A DNA stretch of 20,180 nucleotides from Natronohydrobacter sp. (GTDB lineage Bacteria > Pseudomonadota > Alphaproteobacteria > Rhodobacterales > Rhodobacteraceae), in the NCBI GenBank assembly GCA_007118445.1, contig SKRP01000240.1, positions 1 to 20,180 on the forward strand, read 5' to 3'. Both the position numbers and the translations under genes were made by a program. A model generated the notes under the pieces. That model ran no database searches. It worked only from the letters and a program-made list of their open reading frames with translations, and was not told the origin of the DNA. Shown here one piece after another: positions 13,064 through 20,180 of this stretch (the first letter of the stretch is position 1; each line of letters begins with the position of its first letter).

Positions 13064-13694
13064 CACGCGCGGCCAAGACGGTTTCCAGATCCCCATATCC
13101 CGTAAACCGCCGCTCATATGCCAGCCCCAGCCGCGCCGCACAGTCCCGCGCCTTCGCGTCCAGCGCCGGATCATCGGTCTGCGCCTGATAAATCAACCGC
13201 GTGTAATTGCCGAACATCATCGGGATCAGCTCGGGATGGCGGTCAAACCCCATCGGCTTCCAGACAAAAGCGTCAAACTGCCGGACCAGAAAATCCGTCA
13301 GGTAAAACGCCGTGATCTCATCCTCGGCCTTCGCCGCGAACGCCTCAACACCCTCAAAAAACGCATAGCAATGCGGCCCCGCAACCATCTCGACGCCCAA
13401 GGCCGCACAGCGCGCCTGCAACAGCCCACCTGTGCCGCAATCGGCATAGACCACGAAAATCTCGGCATAACGGTCGCGGTAAGCCCGCACTGCCTTTTCC
13501 ACCGCATCGGGTATCCGGTCCGGCCACAGATGCAGATTGGCCGGCAGGCACATCAGATCCATATGCGCCCAACCATTCGCCGCCTTCAGCGCCAATATCT
13601 CCCGCGCCAAAGCGCCACAGGCCAGGAGCAGGATCGACCCGCGCCCCGAAGGCGCCAATCCCGCCTGCGTCAGCGCCGTGTCATCTGCCTGCAT
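13059..13694 (-). CDS. DUF1638 domain-containing protein
   Basis: A 211-residue protein matching the DUF1638 pattern, with several conserved-looking Cys/His: C26 (LLLACGAL), C49 (MCLPANLHLWP), C86 in VVYADCGTGG (82-90), C96 and H108-C109 (AGPHCYAF). The repeated Cys and the YxDCGTGG loop suggest a metal- or ligand-binding site. Family members often occur near corrinoid or one-carbon methyltransferase genes, but none is seen here and the function is unknown. The ATG at 13694 has a strong GGAGAAGG upstream and overlaps the end of mazG by 14 bases; the longer open frame upstream is mazG antisense-phase coding and not real. The stop lies in the hairpin at 13033-13063. Confidence 0.82.
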   Translation of the reverse strand: MQADDTALTQAGLAPSGRGSILLLACGALAREILALKAANGWAHMDLMCLPANLHLWPDRIPDAVEKAVRAYRDRYAEIFVVYADCGTGGLLQARCAALGVEMVAGPHCYAFFEGVEAFAAKAEDEITAFYLTDFLVRQFDAFVWKPMGFDRHPELIPMMFGNYTRLIYQAQTDDPALDAKARDCAARLGLAYERRFTGYGDLETVLAARA

Positions 13695-14508
13695 CCGCCT
13701 TCTCCCGCGCCTTGGCCGCGTTCCAGAGTGCGTCCATCTCCTCAAGCGTGCTGTCCTCGGGGCGACGATTCTCGGCCGCCAGCGCCACCTCGATGGCGCG
13801 AAAGCGCCGCGTGAACTTGGCATTGGCCGCGCGCAGCGCCGCTTCCGGGTCAATCTCCAGATGCCGCGCCAGATTGGCCATCACGAACAGCAAATCGCCG
13901 AATTCCTCTTCCTGCTCCGCCGCGCCCATCTCATCACGCGCCTCAGCCAGCTCGCGCGCTTCCTCCACGATCTTGTCCAGCACCTGCGCGGTATCCGGCC
14001 AGTCAAACCCCACCCGCGCCGCGCGTTTCTGCAGCTTCACGGCGCGCATCAGCGCAGGCAGCCCCAGCGCCACATCATCCAGCACCCCCGCGCGCCCCTG
14101 CGACGCGCGCTCTTGCGCCTTCACCCGCTCCCAATCCGCGACCTGTTCTTCAGCGCTCTTGTCGCGGCTCTCCTCCCCGAACACATGCGGATGCCGCGCC
14201 AGCATCTTGTCGCTGATCGCCCGCGTCAGGCTCTCAAAACTGAAATGCCCGGCCTCTTCGGCCATCTGCGCATGATAGACCACCTGCAACAGCAGATCGC
14301 CCAACTCGCCCTCCAGCGCGGGCCAGTCGGCTTGGGCGATGGCATCCTCGACTTCATAGGCTTCCTCGATCGTATAGGGCGCGATCGAGGCGAAATCCTG
14401 TTCGATATCCCACGGACACCCCGTCTCACGGTCGCGCAGCGCGCGCATGATTGCACGCAGGCGCGTGACCGAGCCATCAGGGACAAAAATCAGCGGGTCA
14501 TGCGGCAT
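13681..14508 (-). CDS. mazG: Nucleoside triphosphate pyrophosphohydrolase
   Basis: A 275-residue two-domain MazG, the usual full length. It hydrolyses NTPs/dNTPs to the monophosphate and pyrophosphate, cleaning the nucleotide pool. The first domain shows the family start GCPWDIEQ (30-37), the metal-binding EExxE (E48, E49, E52) and ExxD (E68, D71) in ELGDLLLQVVYHA. The second domain repeats the pattern with KIVEEARELAEA and EEFGDLLFVMANLAR. The start ATG has GGAGGG five bases upstream. It lies 39 bases after the TspO-like gene and overlaps the DUF1638 gene by 14 bases, so all three may share a transcript. Confidence 0.95.
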   Translation of the reverse strand: MPHDPLIFVPDGSVTRLRAIMRALRDRETGCPWDIEQDFASIAPYTIEEAYEVEDAIAQADWPALEGELGDLLLQVVYHAQMAEEAGHFSFESLTRAISDKMLARHPHVFGEESRDKSAEEQVADWERVKAQERASQGRAGVLDDVALGLPALMRAVKLQKRAARVGFDWPDTAQVLDKIVEEARELAEARDEMGAAEQEEEFGDLLFVMANLARHLEIDPEAALRAANAKFTRRFRAIEVALAAENRRPEDSTLEEMDALWNAAKAREKADAGR

Positions 14509-14547
14509 AAGGCCCTCCGGGCGCAGCGAATGGATCGCCGCCTTGTG

Positions 14548-15270
14548 TTACAGCCCGCGCGAGCGCTGTCCAGAGCGCAGGCCTTGCACCATGGCAGAAA
14601 TCACGAAGAGCAGCGCCAGTCCGGCGGCGATCAGGATGCGCGTCGGGCCGTCCCAATTGGCCACGATCACAGCAACAAGCGCCCAGATAAAGGCCAGACC
14701 GTATTCGGGCAGATCCGGGCGCAGGTAGAGCGTTGCAAGCATGACGCCTGAAGCCAGTGCGAGGGCGATGATAGCTGCGATGTCAGCGGGAGCGATGCCA
14801 AACCCGCCGAGATTGATGCCCAGCGACACATGCGCAGCGGCGGTCAGCCATCCGGCATAGAGCGCGACGGGAAGGCGCAGAAGCAAGCGATCCTGCGCAG
14901 GCGTGCGCCACAGCGCCCAGATCGCTGTCGCCATCATCCAGAAGATCAGCACTGTTGCCGCGCGTGGCGCAAAACCCGCCACCCATAGCCACGCAGCCCC
15001 CGGCCCAAGGCTCAGGATCAGGGGCAGATGCACGGGCCGCCAGGCCGGGTCCTCGCGCCGCAGAAACGCCCCTGCCACCGCCATCACCGCAAGCCACAGG
15101 TAAATCAGCCCCCAGATGGCAAAGGCATAGCCCGCAGGCTGCACCGGCGGGTCAATCTGCGGCACCGGAAAGCGGGCCGGGTCAAAGCCGGTGAACGGAT
15201 CGGTGAGATAGGGCGAGACCAGAAAGGCCGCTGTCGCCATCAGCGTCAGGAAAGGCAGATATCGTGTCAT
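14548..15270 (-). CDS. TspO/MBR-related tryptophan-rich membrane protein
   Basis: A 240-residue membrane protein with seven or so hydrophobic helices. The segment PVQPAGYAFAIWGLIYLWL (42-60) followed later by ALYAGWLTAA (136-145) matches the TspO/MBR-related group often labelled tryptophan-rich sensory protein. Classical TspO proteins are about 160 residues with five helices and bind tetrapyrroles. This one is longer, so it belongs to the extended relatives whose ligand is unknown. A tetrapyrrole link would fit a phototrophic relative but is not shown. It starts 97 bases after gltA, past the gltA terminator, with a weak ribosome binding site. Confidence 0.72.
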   Translation of the reverse strand: MTRYLPFLTLMATAAFLVSPYLTDPFTGFDPARFPVPQIDPPVQPAGYAFAIWGLIYLWLAVMAVAGAFLRREDPAWRPVHLPLILSLGPGAAWLWVAGFAPRAATVLIFWMMATAIWALWRTPAQDRLLLRLPVALYAGWLTAAAHVSLGINLGGFGIAPADIAAIIALALASGVMLATLYLRPDLPEYGLAFIWALVAVIVANWDGPTRILIAAGLALLFVISAMVQGLRSGQRSRGL

Positions 15271-15315
15271 GGCAGTTCAACCCCGCAAGCCGCTACAGCT
15301 TCCTGATATGGCACG

Positions 15316-15342
15316 AAAAACGCCGCCCCCAAGGGAGCGGCG
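15316..15342 (-). terminator. Intrinsic terminator of gltA
   Basis: On the minus strand CGCCGCTCCC pairs with GGGGGCGGCG (one G-T pair, tight loop), followed by five T. It lies 24 bases after the gltA stop. The clean form and position make it a confident Rho-independent terminator, so the TspO-like gene should have its own promoter. Confidence 0.88.
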
Positions 15343-15366
15343 CAAAATTGTGACCACAGGCGCGGA

Positions 15367-16662
15367 TCAGCGCGTTTCGATTTCAAGATAATCGCGGCGC
15401 GGCGCACCGGTATAGCGCTGGCGCGGGCGGCCGATCTTCTGCTCGGGGTCACCAATCATCTCTTTCCACTGCGAAATCCAGCCCACAGTGCGCGACAGCG
15501 CAAAGATCGGCGTGAACATCGAGGTCGGGAAACCCATCGCTTCGAGGATGATGCCGGAATAGAAATCGACATTCGGATAAAGCTTTTTCGAGACGAAATA
15601 CTCATCTTCGAGCGCGATCTTTTCCAGCTCCTTGGCGATCTTGAGGGTCTCGTTATCCTCGACCCCCAACAGGCCCAGAACCTCATCGGCAGATTGCTTC
15701 ATCACCTTCGCGCGCGGGTCGAAATTCTTGTAGACCCGGTGGCCAAAGCCCATCAGCTTGAACGGGTCATCCTTGTCCTTGGCGCGCGCAATATATTCCG
15801 GGATGCGGTCAACGGTCCCGATTTCCTGCAACATCTCCAGACAGGCCTGATTCGCACCACCATGCGCGGGGCCCCAGAGACAGGCAATCCCGGCCGCGAT
15901 ACAGGCAAACGGGTTCGCACCGGACGACCCGGCCAGACGCACAGTCGAGGTCGAGGCATTCTGCTCATGATCGGCATGCAGCATCATGATCCGGTCCATG
16001 GCGCGGCTCAGGATCGGGTTGACGACATATTCCTCGGCCGGAACCGAGAAACACATATTCAGGAAATTGCCAGCATAATCGAGGCTGTTCTTGGGATAAA
16101 CGAAAGGCTGGCCAATCGAATACTTGTAGGCCCAGGCGGCAATCGTCGGCATCTTGGCGATCATGCGGATCGCGGCGACCTCGCGCTGCCAGGGGTCGTT
16201 GATATCGGTCGAATCGTGATAAAATGCTGACATTGCGCCCACGACCCCGGTCATGATCGCCATCGGATGGCTGTCGCGCCGGAAACCGCGGAAGAAATAC
16301 TGCATCTGTTCATGCAGCATCGTGTGGCGCGTCACGCGGCTTTCGAAATCTTCCAGCCCGGCCGCCGAAGGCAGCTCGCCGTAAAGCAGCAGATAGCAGG
16401 TTTCCAGAAAATGCGATTTTTCGGCGAGTTGCTCGATCGGGTAGCCGCGATACAGCAGCTCGCCCTTGTCCCCGTCAATATAGGTGATGGTCGAGGAACA
16501 GGACGCTGTCGACGTGAACCCCGGATCAAAGGTGAAGACATCCGCCTGCGCATAAACCTTGCGGATATCCAGCACATCTGGCCCCACAGTGGGCTTCAGG
16601 ACGGGCAGGTCCAGCACCTTGTCCCCGATTGTCAGCTTAGCCGTTCCAGCACCATCCGCCAT
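15367..16662 (-). CDS. gltA: Citrate synthase
   Basis: A 431-residue hexameric-type citrate synthase, which condenses oxaloacetate and acetyl-CoA at the entry of the TCA cycle. The catalytic residues are in place: H267 in WGPAHGGANQA, H308 in GFGHRVYKNFDPRA and D366 in NVDFYSG. H232 in DHEQNASTSTVR is also conserved. The length and the IGRPRQRYTG C-terminus fit the Gram-negative type II enzyme, which is NADH-regulated in some species. The start ATG at 16662 is chosen because AAAGGA lies just upstream; a further in-frame ATG at 16698 would run through the leader hairpins. It is downstream of gltX on the same strand, with a structured 76-base gap, and ends at a strong terminator. Confidence 0.97.
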   Translation of the reverse strand: MADGAGTAKLTIGDKVLDLPVLKPTVGPDVLDIRKVYAQADVFTFDPGFTSTASCSSTITYIDGDKGELLYRGYPIEQLAEKSHFLETCYLLLYGELPSAAGLEDFESRVTRHTMLHEQMQYFFRGFRRDSHPMAIMTGVVGAMSAFYHDSTDINDPWQREVAAIRMIAKMPTIAAWAYKYSIGQPFVYPKNSLDYAGNFLNMCFSVPAEEYVVNPILSRAMDRIMMLHADHEQNASTSTVRLAGSSGANPFACIAAGIACLWGPAHGGANQACLEMLQEIGTVDRIPEYIARAKDKDDPFKLMGFGHRVYKNFDPRAKVMKQSADEVLGLLGVEDNETLKIAKELEKIALEDEYFVSKKLYPNVDFYSGIILEAMGFPTSMFTPIFALSRTVGWISQWKEMIGDPEQKIGRPRQRYTGAPRRDYLEIETR

Positions 16663-16669
16663 TGCACAT

Positions 16670-16702
16670 CCTTTCCCAAAGGCCCCCGGATACTGCATCC
16701 GG
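16670..16702 (-). promoter_or_regulatory. Structured gltA leader: two stacked hairpins, one including the Shine-Dalgarno
   Basis: Going towards gltA there is CCGGAT-N5-ATCCGG (16702-16686), then three G, then CCTTT-GGG-AAAGG (16682-16670). The last arm is the Shine-Dalgarno itself, seven bases before the ATG. The second stem could hide the ribosome binding site. The structure is direct sequence; a regulatory role is inference. Confidence 0.5.
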
Positions 16703-16721
16703 CAGGCAGTGTCAGACCCGT

Positions 16722-16737
16722 CCAGCGTGCGCGCTGG
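16722..16737 (-). terminator. Hairpin right after gltX
   Basis: CCAGCG-TGCG-CGCTGG, a perfect 6-bp stem starting one base past the gltX stop. There is no T-run, so it is at best a weak terminator or a 3' stability element ahead of gltA. Confidence 0.35.
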
Positions 16738-16738
16738 C

Positions 16739-18139
16739 TCAGGTCACTGCATCTTGCACACGGCCAAGGGTTTCCTCCCGGCCAAGCAGAAGCATCATGT
16801 CGAACACGCTGGGGCTGGTGGTGCGCCCGGCAAGGGCTGCGCGCAGGGGCTGCGCCAATTTGCCAAGACCCAGACCATGCGCCTGCGCAGTTTCCGCGAC
16901 GATAGCTTCCAGATTTCCTCGGGTCCAGCTAGCATTTTGCAGTCGCGGCGTCAATTCCCTCAGTATACCACGGGATACATCATCGAGCGCCTTAGCCGCT
17001 TTTTCATCCGGCCGGACGGGACGGCTGGTCAGCGTAAAATGTGCTTTTTCAATAACTTGCGCAAAGCTCTTGGCCTTGTCCTTGACCAGCGGCATGGCCT
17101 GCAAAAGACGCTCGGATTGTGCTTCGGTCAAGGGCTCTGCGCCAGTTGCGGCCAGATAGAGCTGCAATTCATGCAGCAGCGCAGCATCATCGCCTGCGCT
17201 CATGTGCTGGCCGGTCAGATGGTCGAGCTTCTTGAAGTCCAGACGCGCCGGTGACTTGCCGATCCCGGTGATGTCGAACCAGTCGCGTGCCTGATCATCG
17301 GTGAAGAACTCGTCATTGCCATGGCTCCAGCCCAGGCGCGCCAGATAGTTGCGCATGGCGGCTGCCGGATAGCCCATCCGCTGATATTCCTCGACCCCCA
17401 AGGCCCCGTGACGCTTGGATAATTTCTTGCCATCCGGTCCGTGAATAAGCGGGATATGCGCGAAAACCGGCACGGGCCAGCCCATCGCCTGAAAGACCAG
17501 CATCTGCCGTGCGGCATTGTTCAGGTGGTCATCGCCCCGGATCACATGGGTCACGCCCATATCGTGGTCATCGACCACCACGGCCAGCATATAGACCGGC
17601 GTGCCATCCGAGCGCAGCACGATCATGTCGTCAAGCTGGTCATTGCGAATGCGCACATCGCCCTGCACCTGATCGGCGATGATGGTCTCGCCGCTCTGCG
17701 GGGCCTTCACGCGAATCGCAAAAGGCGCGTCGGGATGCGTGGCCGGATCGGCATCGCGCCAGGGCGAGCGGAAGAGCGTCGAGCGCCCCTCAGTGCGCGC
17801 TGCCTCGCGAAACGCCTCGATCTCGTCCTGTGTGGCGAAACATTTATAGGCATGGCCTGCGGCCAGCATCTGATGCGCAACCTCGGCATGACGGTCGGCG
17901 CGCGCGGCCTGGCTGACCGCCTCGCCATCCCAGTCCAGCCCCAGCCAGCGCAGCCCGCTCAGGATGGCTTCGGTCGCCTCGGGCGTCGAGCGCGCGCGGT
18001 CGGTATCCTCGATCCGCAACAGGAACCTGCCCCCGCGACCCCGCGCATAAAGCCAGTTGAAGAGCGCCGTCCGTGCCCCCCCGATATGCAGAAACCCCGT
18101 GGGCGAAGGGGCGAAGCGGGTGACGACAGGCGTGGACAT
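16739..18139 (-). CDS. gltX: Glutamyl-tRNA synthetase
   Basis: A 466-residue class I aminoacyl-tRNA synthetase that charges tRNA-Glu (and in many alphaproteobacteria also tRNA-Gln, later amidated). The start MSTPVVTRFAPSPTGFLHIG carries the HIGH-type motif HIGG at 18-21, and the KMSKS equivalent is KLSKR at 239-243. Other family marks are LRIEDTDRAR (41-50) and VIRGDDHLNN (199-208). The open frame extends 177 codons further upstream without a real start, overlapping comEC; the family N-terminus fixes ATG 18139. The promoter (18193-18221) lies 47 bases or so above. It is followed by gltA on the same strand. Confidence 0.96.
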   Translation of the reverse strand: MSTPVVTRFAPSPTGFLHIGGARTALFNWLYARGRGGRFLLRIEDTDRARSTPEATEAILSGLRWLGLDWDGEAVSQAARADRHAEVAHQMLAAGHAYKCFATQDEIEAFREAARTEGRSTLFRSPWRDADPATHPDAPFAIRVKAPQSGETIIADQVQGDVRIRNDQLDDMIVLRSDGTPVYMLAVVVDDHDMGVTHVIRGDDHLNNAARQMLVFQAMGWPVPVFAHIPLIHGPDGKKLSKRHGALGVEEYQRMGYPAAAMRNYLARLGWSHGNDEFFTDDQARDWFDITGIGKSPARLDFKKLDHLTGQHMSAGDDAALLHELQLYLAATGAEPLTEAQSERLLQAMPLVKDKAKSFAQVIEKAHFTLTSRPVRPDEKAAKALDDVSRGILRELTPRLQNASWTRGNLEAIVAETAQAHGLGLGKLAQPLRAALAGRTTSPSVFDMMLLLGREETLGRVQDAVT

Positions 18140-18192
18140 GGGGCGTTTAACCTTTTGGAAACCAGTTTTGCGGCAGGGTGGTTGTGGCAGGG

Positions 18193-18221
18193 GTTCTAGG
18201 CAAGCAAAGGGGGGCTGGCAA
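18193..18221 (-). promoter_or_regulatory. Sigma70-type promoter of gltX
   Basis: On the minus strand TTGCCA (18221-18216) and TAGAAC (18198-18193) are separated by 17 bases, matching 5/6 and 4/6 of consensus. The start point would be near 18186, giving a leader of about 47 bases. The -35 box sits only a few bases from the comEC start codon at 18224, so the two divergent genes share this region. Confidence 0.55.
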
Positions 18222-18223
18222 GA

Positions 18224-20180
18224 GTGCGCGCGCCGGGCGTCATTGTCGCAGAACCAAGGCCATATGCTGCAGCGCTGGGTCAGGCCATCGCGCGCCAGCG
18301 CGGGCGACTGTTTCTCTATGTGCCGATCTGCCTTGCCATCGGCATCGGCAGCTATTTTGCCCTGCCACGCGAGCCAAGCCCACCGGAATGGGCCGCGCTT
18401 GGCGCGCTGGCGCTGCTGTCCGGGGCGCTGGCGCGCTGGCTGTCCGAGGAGCTGGCCCCGCTCGCCATCGCCGCTCTGCTGGTGCTCTGCGGGGTGCTGC
18501 TGACGGGCTACCGCGCGCATCAGGTTGCGGCCCCGGTGCTGAGCTTCCGCTATTACGGTGCCATCGAGGGCCGCATCATCAAGATCGACCGCTCCGCCGG
18601 GGATGCCATGCGCCTGACCCTCGATCAGGTCGTGCTCGAACGCCTCTCGCCCGCGCGCACGCCGCAACATGTGCGGATTTCACTGCATGGTCCGCAAGGA
18701 TTCATCAACCCGGAGCCAGGGTTGCGGGTGATGACCACAGGCCATCTTGTCCCCCCGCCTGCGCCCTCGGAACCCGGCGGTTTCGACTTTCGCCGCCTTG
18801 CCTGGTTCGAAGGGCTGGGCGCGGTCGGCTATACCCGCATCCCGGTGCTGATCGCAGCCCCGCCCGAAACGACAGGGCTAAGCCTGCACCGGCTGCGCAT
18901 GAAGATATCGCGCGCAGTGCAGGAGCATCTGCCCGGCGACCGGGGCGGCTTTGCAGCAGCGATCCTGACCGGCGACCGCTCGGGCATTCCGCAGGCCCGC
19001 ACCGAAGAGCTGCGCCGATCCAACCTGGCGCATCTGTTAGCGATTTCCGGCCTGCATATGGGGCTGCTGACCGGCTTTGTGCTGGGCCTGCTGCGTCTGA
19101 TGATGGCACTGGTGCCGCCTTTAGCCCTGCGCCTGCCCACACGCAAGCTGGCCGCGCTGGGGGCGCTTGCCGCCGGGGCGTTCTATCTGGCGCTGTCGGG
19201 CGGGAATGTCGCCACTGAACGCGCCTATATCATGGTCGCGGTCATGCTGGTTGCCATACTGCTAGACCGGCGCGCGATTTCGCTGCGCTCGGTCGCGATT
19301 GCGGCGACCATCATCCTGATCCTGCGCCCCGAAGCGCTGGTTCAGGCCGGTTTCCAGATGAGCTTCGCCGCCACCATCGCCCTGGTCGCCGTGTTCCGCC
19401 TGCTCAGCGATGACCGCGCCTGGCGCGAGCGCCTGCCCCGATGGGCGCTGCCTGTGGTCTCGGTCATCCTGTGTTCGGTGGTCGCGGGCATCGCCACCGC
19501 CCCGATTGCCGCGGCCAGTTTCAACCGCATCGCCGAATACGGGCTGATCGCCAATCTGCTGACCGTGCCGCTGATGGGGCTTGTGATCATGCCTGCAGCA
19601 GTACTGGCAGCGATTCTCGCACCTTTCGGGCTGGCGGGTCTGGGGCTTGCGGTGATGTCGCCGGCGATTGGCTGGATATTGCGTGTCGCAGAATGGATCA
19701 GCGGGCTTGATGGCGCGGTCATGCCGATTGTCCAGCCTGACCCATGGGTGATTCCGATGCTCAGCCTTGGCGCGCTCTGGCTGATCCTGTGGCAGGGGTC
19801 TGCGCGCATGGTCGGGTTGCCGGTCATGGCGCTGGCGCTGTTTTTATGGTCGATGACGACGCGGCCCGCGCTGCTGATCGCGCCGGAAGGGGAAATCGTC
19901 GGGCTGATGACGCAAGAGGGCCGCGCGCTCAGCCGCGCCCGCGCGGGCAGCTTTGCCGCGTCAAGCTGGTTGCAGGCCGATGGCGATGTGGCGGATCAGG
20001 CGCAGGCCCATGCGCGCAGTGGCGGCGATCCTCGCGCGACGATCACCCATCTGCGCGGCGGCGGCTTCGATGTGCTGCATCTGGCAGGGAAACGGGCGCT
20101 GGAAGAGCTGGACGCGCTCTGCCTGCAAGGCCGGATCGTGGTTGTAACCGCAACACCAGAGCACAGGCCCCGCGGCTGCG
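18224..20180 (+). CDS. comEC: ComEC/Rec2 family DNA-uptake channel protein (3' end beyond the window)
   Basis: The frame is open from 18224 to the edge (652 codons). It encodes the inner-membrane channel that brings single-stranded DNA into the cell during transformation. Residues of about 25-85 hold the first helices, about 90-200 the DUF4131-type soluble domain (EGRIIKIDRSAGDAMRLTL), and about 220-510 the competence domain. The competence domain carries ILTGDRSGIP (about 247-256), LLAISGLHMGLL with H278, and ALSGGNVATERAYIMVAV. The start is probably GTG 18224, after AGGGGGG at 18208-18214; an in-frame TAG at 18197 excludes anything earlier. After the last helices, near residue 548, no DVGQGD metallo-beta-lactamase motif is seen before the edge. 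It diverges from gltX. Confidence 0.9.
   Translation, partial: MRAPGVIVAEPRPYAAALGQAIARQRGRLFLYVPICLAIGIGSYFALPREPSPPEWAALGALALLSGALARWLSEELAPLAIAALLVLCGVLLTGYRAHQVAAPVLSFRYYGAIEGRIIKIDRSAGDAMRLTLDQVVLERLSPARTPQHVRISLHGPQGFINPEPGLRVMTTGHLVPPPAPSEPGGFDFRRLAWFEGLGAVGYTRIPVLIAAPPETTGLSLHRLRMKISRAVQEHLPGDRGGFAAAILTGDRSGIPQARTEELRRSNLAHLLAISGLHMGLLTGFVLGLLRLMMALVPPLALRLPTRKLAALGALAAGAFYLALSGGNVATERAYIMVAVMLVAILLDRRAISLRSVAIAATIILILRPEALVQAGFQMSFAATIALVAVFRLLSDDRAWRERLPRWALPVVSVILCSVVAGIATAPIAAASFNRIAEYGLIANLLTVPLMGLVIMPAAVLAAILAPFGLAGLGLAVMSPAIGWILRVAEWISGLDGAVMPIVQPDPWVIPMLSLGALWLILWQGSARMVGLPVMALALFLWSMTTRPALLIAPEGEIVGLMTQEGRALSRARAGSFAASSWLQADGDVADQAQAHARSGGDPRATITHLRGGGFDVLHLAGKRALEELDALCLQGRIVVVTATPEHRPRGC

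Noticed and set aside
13059..13853. 264-residue version of the DUF1638 protein
   Set aside because: The extra 53 residues are Arg-rich and lie over mazG in another phase; the ATG at 13694 has a strong ribosome binding site.
16739..18670. Extended 643-residue version of gltX
   Set aside because: The first 177 residues are low-complexity and lie antisense to comEC; the family N-terminus with the HIGH motif begins at 18139.
18178..19218. 346-codon plus-strand frame overlapping comEC in another phase
   Set aside because: Its product is Ala/Arg/Pro-rich and shapeless, whereas the phase starting at 18224 gives membrane helices and the ComEC motifs.

Overview
The window is GC-rich chromosomal DNA that looks like an alphaproteobacterium of the Rhodobacterales/Rhodobacteraceae. 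The main clues are the gltA-gltX / comEC arrangement on the right, a Bpt-type leucyltransferase, a TRAP dicarboxylate-type transporter, a glnE gene of alphaproteobacterial size, and dense start/stop overlaps between genes. I see no prophage, insertion sequence, CRISPR array, tRNA or rRNA. It reads as ordinary core and near-core chromosome, and I did not find a convincing new multi-gene system.

Layout from left to right. (1) 1-493 (minus) is the start of a YnjB-like ABC solute-binding protein cut by the window edge. It diverges from a YnjF-like CDP-alcohol phosphatidyltransferase (627-1235, plus). (2) 1492-1929 (plus) is a small three-helix membrane protein of the CBU_0592 type. It is followed by a LysR-type regulator with a TTG start (2056-2925, plus). 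(3) A minus-strand block runs 6110 to 2959. It holds an omega-amino acid:pyruvate aminotransferase, a YbaK-type deacylase and an RDD membrane protein, coupled by overlapping stop/start codons. The leucyltransferase Bpt follows after a hairpin and converges on the LysR gene. (4) A minus-strand TRAP operon, dctP-dctQ-dctM (9400 to 6222), is closed by a strong intrinsic terminator at 6185-6212. Its upstream region carries two clean inverted repeats. (5) glnE (9705-12512, plus) overlaps an 81-codon gene of unknown function, which overlaps a TusA-type sulfur carrier. (6) A minus-strand block runs 15270 to 13059: a TspO/MBR-like membrane protein, mazG, and a DUF1638 protein that overlaps mazG. It ends in a hairpin shared with the convergent tusA-like gene. 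(7) gltX (18139 to 16739) and gltA (16662 to 15367) lie on the minus strand, with stacked hairpins in the 76-base gap between them and a strong terminator after gltA. (8) comEC (from 18224, plus) diverges from gltX and runs off the right edge.

Functional themes are carbon and nitrogen housekeeping (citrate synthase, glutamyl-tRNA synthetase, control of glutamine synthetase by GlnE), uptake and use of small organic acids and amines (TRAP transporter, omega-aminotransferase), translation and proteome quality control (YbaK, Bpt, MazG), and DNA uptake (ComEC). The most useful second-look items are RNA and regulatory structures: the gltA leader hairpin that includes the Shine-Dalgarno, a predicted leaderless start for glnE, the dyads ahead of the TRAP operon, and the intercistronic hairpins inside that operon. 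The two families of unknown function (the 81-residue protein after glnE and the DUF1638 protein after mazG) also deserve attention.
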